From Gammaproteobacteria bacterium (GTDB lineage: Bacteria > Pseudomonadota > Gammaproteobacteria > JAPPPA01), in assembly GCA_028817755.1 (NCBI GenBank), contig JAPPPA010000102.1, positions 1 through 6,865 of the forward strand: a DNA stretch of 6,865 bases, given 5' to 3'. Below are positions 4,938-6,865 of this stretch, piece after piece (position 1 is the first letter of the stretch; the number at the start of each line of letters is the position of its first letter). The notes beneath the pieces were generated by a model. The model worked only from the letters and a program-made list of their open reading frames with translations, ran no database searches and was not told where the DNA came from. The translations under genes were made by a program, and so were the position numbers.

Positions 4938-6865
4938 AGCTATTTAATTCCTGTTCTATTTCTAGCATGAGCCGATGGCTAAGGCCTGCCTTACGTAAAG
5001 CGACAAAATCAGCTCGAATCATAGCGATCCAGTTTACGCGATTTGCTAGTGAAGCTAGAGGCTGACGATAGGCCTGTGCGGCCAGCTCTGTCTCCCCTAA
5101 AAACATAAGCGCATGAGCGCGGTTTACCGCATATAGCAATGTTTCCGGCGCTTTTGCGATAGCCGATTCTGCAGCCGCCAATGCCTGCTGATATTGGCGC
5201 TGAAAGAGTGCAAACCACGCCACGTTATTGTGTAAATCGGGCAGAAGCTGGCTGTTCGAATCGGCCTGAGCGATACGGGTAACCGCTTCTTCCGCTACCG
5301 CTAAAGCTTGCTCGCCTTGGCCAAGCTCTTGCGAGATAAGCGATACCTGCTGGAAGAGTTTAGCCAAGTTAGCGAGCCAGGCCGGAGGTTGCTGTTCATT
5401 TTCAATAATGATTTTCGCTAAATCTAAGGCCGCGCTAAACGCCACCAGCGAGTCTTCTGCCTTACCAGCACGATACGATGCATTACCCACTCGCTCGTGG
5501 CTAACCATCAGCGCTTGCTGCCAATCGATCCATTCGGAGTCGGAGGCCAGTAGTTGTTTAGAGATGGCTTGGTCAGCCCTGTAAAAACGTAGCGCCAAAC
5601 TGGGCTCGTCTAGCGCCATTAAGGCGTTGCCAAGTTTGTGGTTGGCGGTAGCTAAATCTTGCTGCCATTGAGTGTTTGTAGGATTACTGTCGGCAAGCTT
5701 TTGAGCCAAAGCGAGGCTTTCTCTATAGGCACGGATAGATTGCTCTGGGCTTTCTTGAGCGATATGCAAATCACCCACATTTTCTAAGCTCACGGCTAGC
5801 TCGCGCTGAGCAATAGCCGAGTCAGGCTCTATCAATATTTGCTGACGACGTGTTGCCAACACCTCTAGGTGTAGCGCTAGCGCTTTTTCCAACGCGCCCT
5901 GTATAGACAATACGTTGGCGATATTTTCATTAGCGATGGCTAGATGGCGTTGCTGCAAATCTGAGGTTGGCAGGGTTTTCACAATGTCTAGGCCCTGCTT
6001 AAAGGACTGCATGGCATGAGGGGTTTGTTGCGCCTGCAATTGGGCGTCACCCAATCGGTCGTAAGCCAGAATTAAGGCTATTTGGCTGGCCTCTTCAACC
6101 GCCCCTGCTTTGCCGAGTTGTTGAAACACCCGCACAGAGGCCAGGGCGGTTTCTAGTGCGGCTTGTTGCTCGCCTTGCAGCCTTAAGGCATCCGACAGTT
6201 CTGCCAAAGCAAAGCCGCCGTTCATTAACAATTCTGGGCGGCTTTCTTCTATACCTGCTAGCTCGTCTACCAATTTTCTCGACTGGAAGAGGATGTCGAT
6301 AATGAGTGAGCGCGGCACACCTTGGCGAGTCGCGTATTCACCAGCAATGTTAACCACAAGGTCTTTGGTGGCTTGGGTGGTTTTAATCAATACGCGTTCA
6401 ACGCGCTCGCGCTCGGCTACCGCTTGCCGCCGATTAAATTCGGCCCATACGGCTAAGGTGCCTGCCAATACGGCTACAGTAATCGCACCTATTAACCAAT
6501 AACGTTGGCGTTTACTTGCGGCCAAACGGCTCTGGCTAATAAAGCTGCGATGCAAGCTGGTTGGTGGCGGCGCCTTACTCGGTTGCTCGGCGATCCAATG
6601 TTCAGCTGCATTCAGTTCTTCACCACGCAAAGTTAGCGCTACCGGCTGCGACTGTTGTTGCCAGCGTTGGGCCAGTTCGCCTAAACGGGTATGTTCACGC
6701 ACCCATTCGATATTGGTCTCTAAGGTTTGTAACAGCTGATCAAGCGCATGATCAAAGTTGTCTTCTTTTCTGGCAAAAATGTAGTTCAGCCGCGCGATGT
6801 TTTCCGGGGTTGCGGCCTCTTCAACATCTTGGTGCATGAGCGGGATAAGGCGCTTGTTTAACTTG
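4930..6865 (-). CDS. TIR-linker / membrane / TPR-repeat protein (N-terminus outside window)
   Basis: The frame stays open through the right edge (in-frame codons before M6837 read KLNKRLIPL), so the true start lies outside. Residues below count from M6837. KRLIPL plus residues 1-112 match the linker I know from TIR-domain proteins with C-terminal WD40 or TPR arrays: LNYIFARKEDNFDHALDQLL (17-36), WVREHTRLGELAQRW (45-59), LRGEELNAAEHWIAEQP (70-86), then PPTSLHRSFISQSR and ASKRQR. One membrane helix spans about 113-131. From about 203 to 600 there are some eight or nine TPR-like helix pairs; the clearest are near 298-332, 345-380, 396-430 and 533-600. A short C-terminal helical cap (WIAMIRADFVALRKAGL) ends the protein. 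The basic SKRQR before the helix suggests TIR and linker are cytoplasmic and the TPRs periplasmic. TIR domains of bacteria can cleave NAD or act as scaffolds; which applies here cannot be seen. The downstream exported-protein gene overlaps by 8 nt. Confidence 0.88.
   Translation of the reverse strand, partial: KLNKRLIPLMHQDVEEAATPENIARLNYIFARKEDNFDHALDQLLQTLETNIEWVREHTRLGELAQRWQQQSQPVALTLRGEELNAAEHWIAEQPSKAPPPTSLHRSFISQSRLAASKRQRYWLIGAITVAVLAGTLAVWAEFNRRQAVAERERVERVLIKTTQATKDLVVNIAGEYATRQGVPRSLIIDILFQSRKLVDELAGIEESRPELLMNGGFALAELSDALRLQGEQQAALETALASVRVFQQLGKAGAVEEASQIALILAYDRLGDAQLQAQQTPHAMQSFKQGLDIVKTLPTSDLQQRHLAIANENIANVLSIQGALEKALALHLEVLATRRQQILIEPDSAIAQRELAVSLENVGDLHIAQESPEQSIRAYRESLALAQKLADSNPTNTQWQQDLATANHKLGNALMALDEPSLALRFYRADQAISKQLLASDSEWIDWQQALMVSHERVGNASYRAGKAEDSLVAFSAALDLAKIIIENEQQPPAWLANLAKLFQQVSLISQELGQGEQALAVAEEAVTRIAQADSNSQLLPDLHNNVAWFALFQRQYQQALAAAESAIAKAPETLLYAVNRAHALMFLGETELAAQAYRQPLASLANRVNWIAMIRADFVALRKAGLSHRLMLEIEQELNSYE
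4948..4952 (-). promoter_or_regulatory. Ribosome binding site of the exported protein gene
   Basis: On the minus strand AGGAA lies 10 nt before the ATG at 4937, inside the last codons of the upstream TPR gene. It supports this start and allows some independent initiation in addition to coupling through the 8-nt overlap. Confidence 0.55.

Noticed and set aside
6835..6837. ATG as the start of the TPR protein
   Set aside because: The frame continues upstream without a stop to the window edge, the upstream residues (KRLIPL) fit the TIR-linker family, and no convincing ribosome site precedes this ATG.
6293..6839. Plus-strand open frames at 6293-6502 and 6561-6839
   Set aside because: They lie antisense to the strongly conserved TIR-linker and membrane region and show no recognisable motifs or ribosome sites, so they are shadows of the minus-strand gene.

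Overview
The window looks like chromosomal DNA of a gammaproteobacterium, probably marine. I infer this from a long-form, E. coli-like ilvD, Gram-negative lipoprotein signals, a BamE-like lipoprotein, DUF1499 and DUF924 genes, and a REP-like repeat cluster of a kind I associate with REP-associated transposases in marine gammaproteobacteria. A genus cannot be named from this stretch. No gap longer than 300 bases lacks a gene, and I saw no rRNA, tRNA, insertion sequence or CRISPR array.

Layout. Positions 1-1275 (+) carry the C-terminal two thirds of ilvD (dihydroxy-acid dehydratase), cut by the left edge. Next come a small BamE-like lipoprotein (1317-1676, +) and an unrecognised 65-residue protein with a possible zinc site (1721-1918, +). 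The spacer at 1919-2024 holds three related GGGNCAGA motifs. The last of these is a 9-bp hairpin that also suits a terminator for the leftward DUF1499 lipoprotein gene (2025-2474, -). A tight rightward cluster follows: a membrane-anchored NERD nuclease-like protein (2517-3161), a Dabb-domain protein overlapping it by 8 nt (3154-3435), and a DUF924 protein (3462-3995).

Converging on that cluster is a leftward pair, the most interesting part of the window. The upstream gene (4930-6865, -) runs off the right edge. Its visible part starts with the linker that, as I know the family, follows a TIR domain; then come one membrane helix and a long TPR array. The ATG at 6837 is therefore very probably internal, and the TIR domain should lie just outside the window. 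Its 3' end overlaps by 8 nt the start of a gene for an exported six-cysteine protein with an SH3-like N-terminus (4023-4937, -). Charge around the membrane helix suggests a cytoplasmic TIR and linker with periplasmic TPRs, so the exported protein could act as partner or ligand of the TPR domain. This two-gene module is the best candidate here for an undescribed signalling or defence system; that role is inference.

The left half is mostly core metabolism and ordinary envelope or hypothetical genes. Two oddities stand out there: an abrupt codon-usage switch in the last 30 codons of ilvD, and the REP-like cluster.
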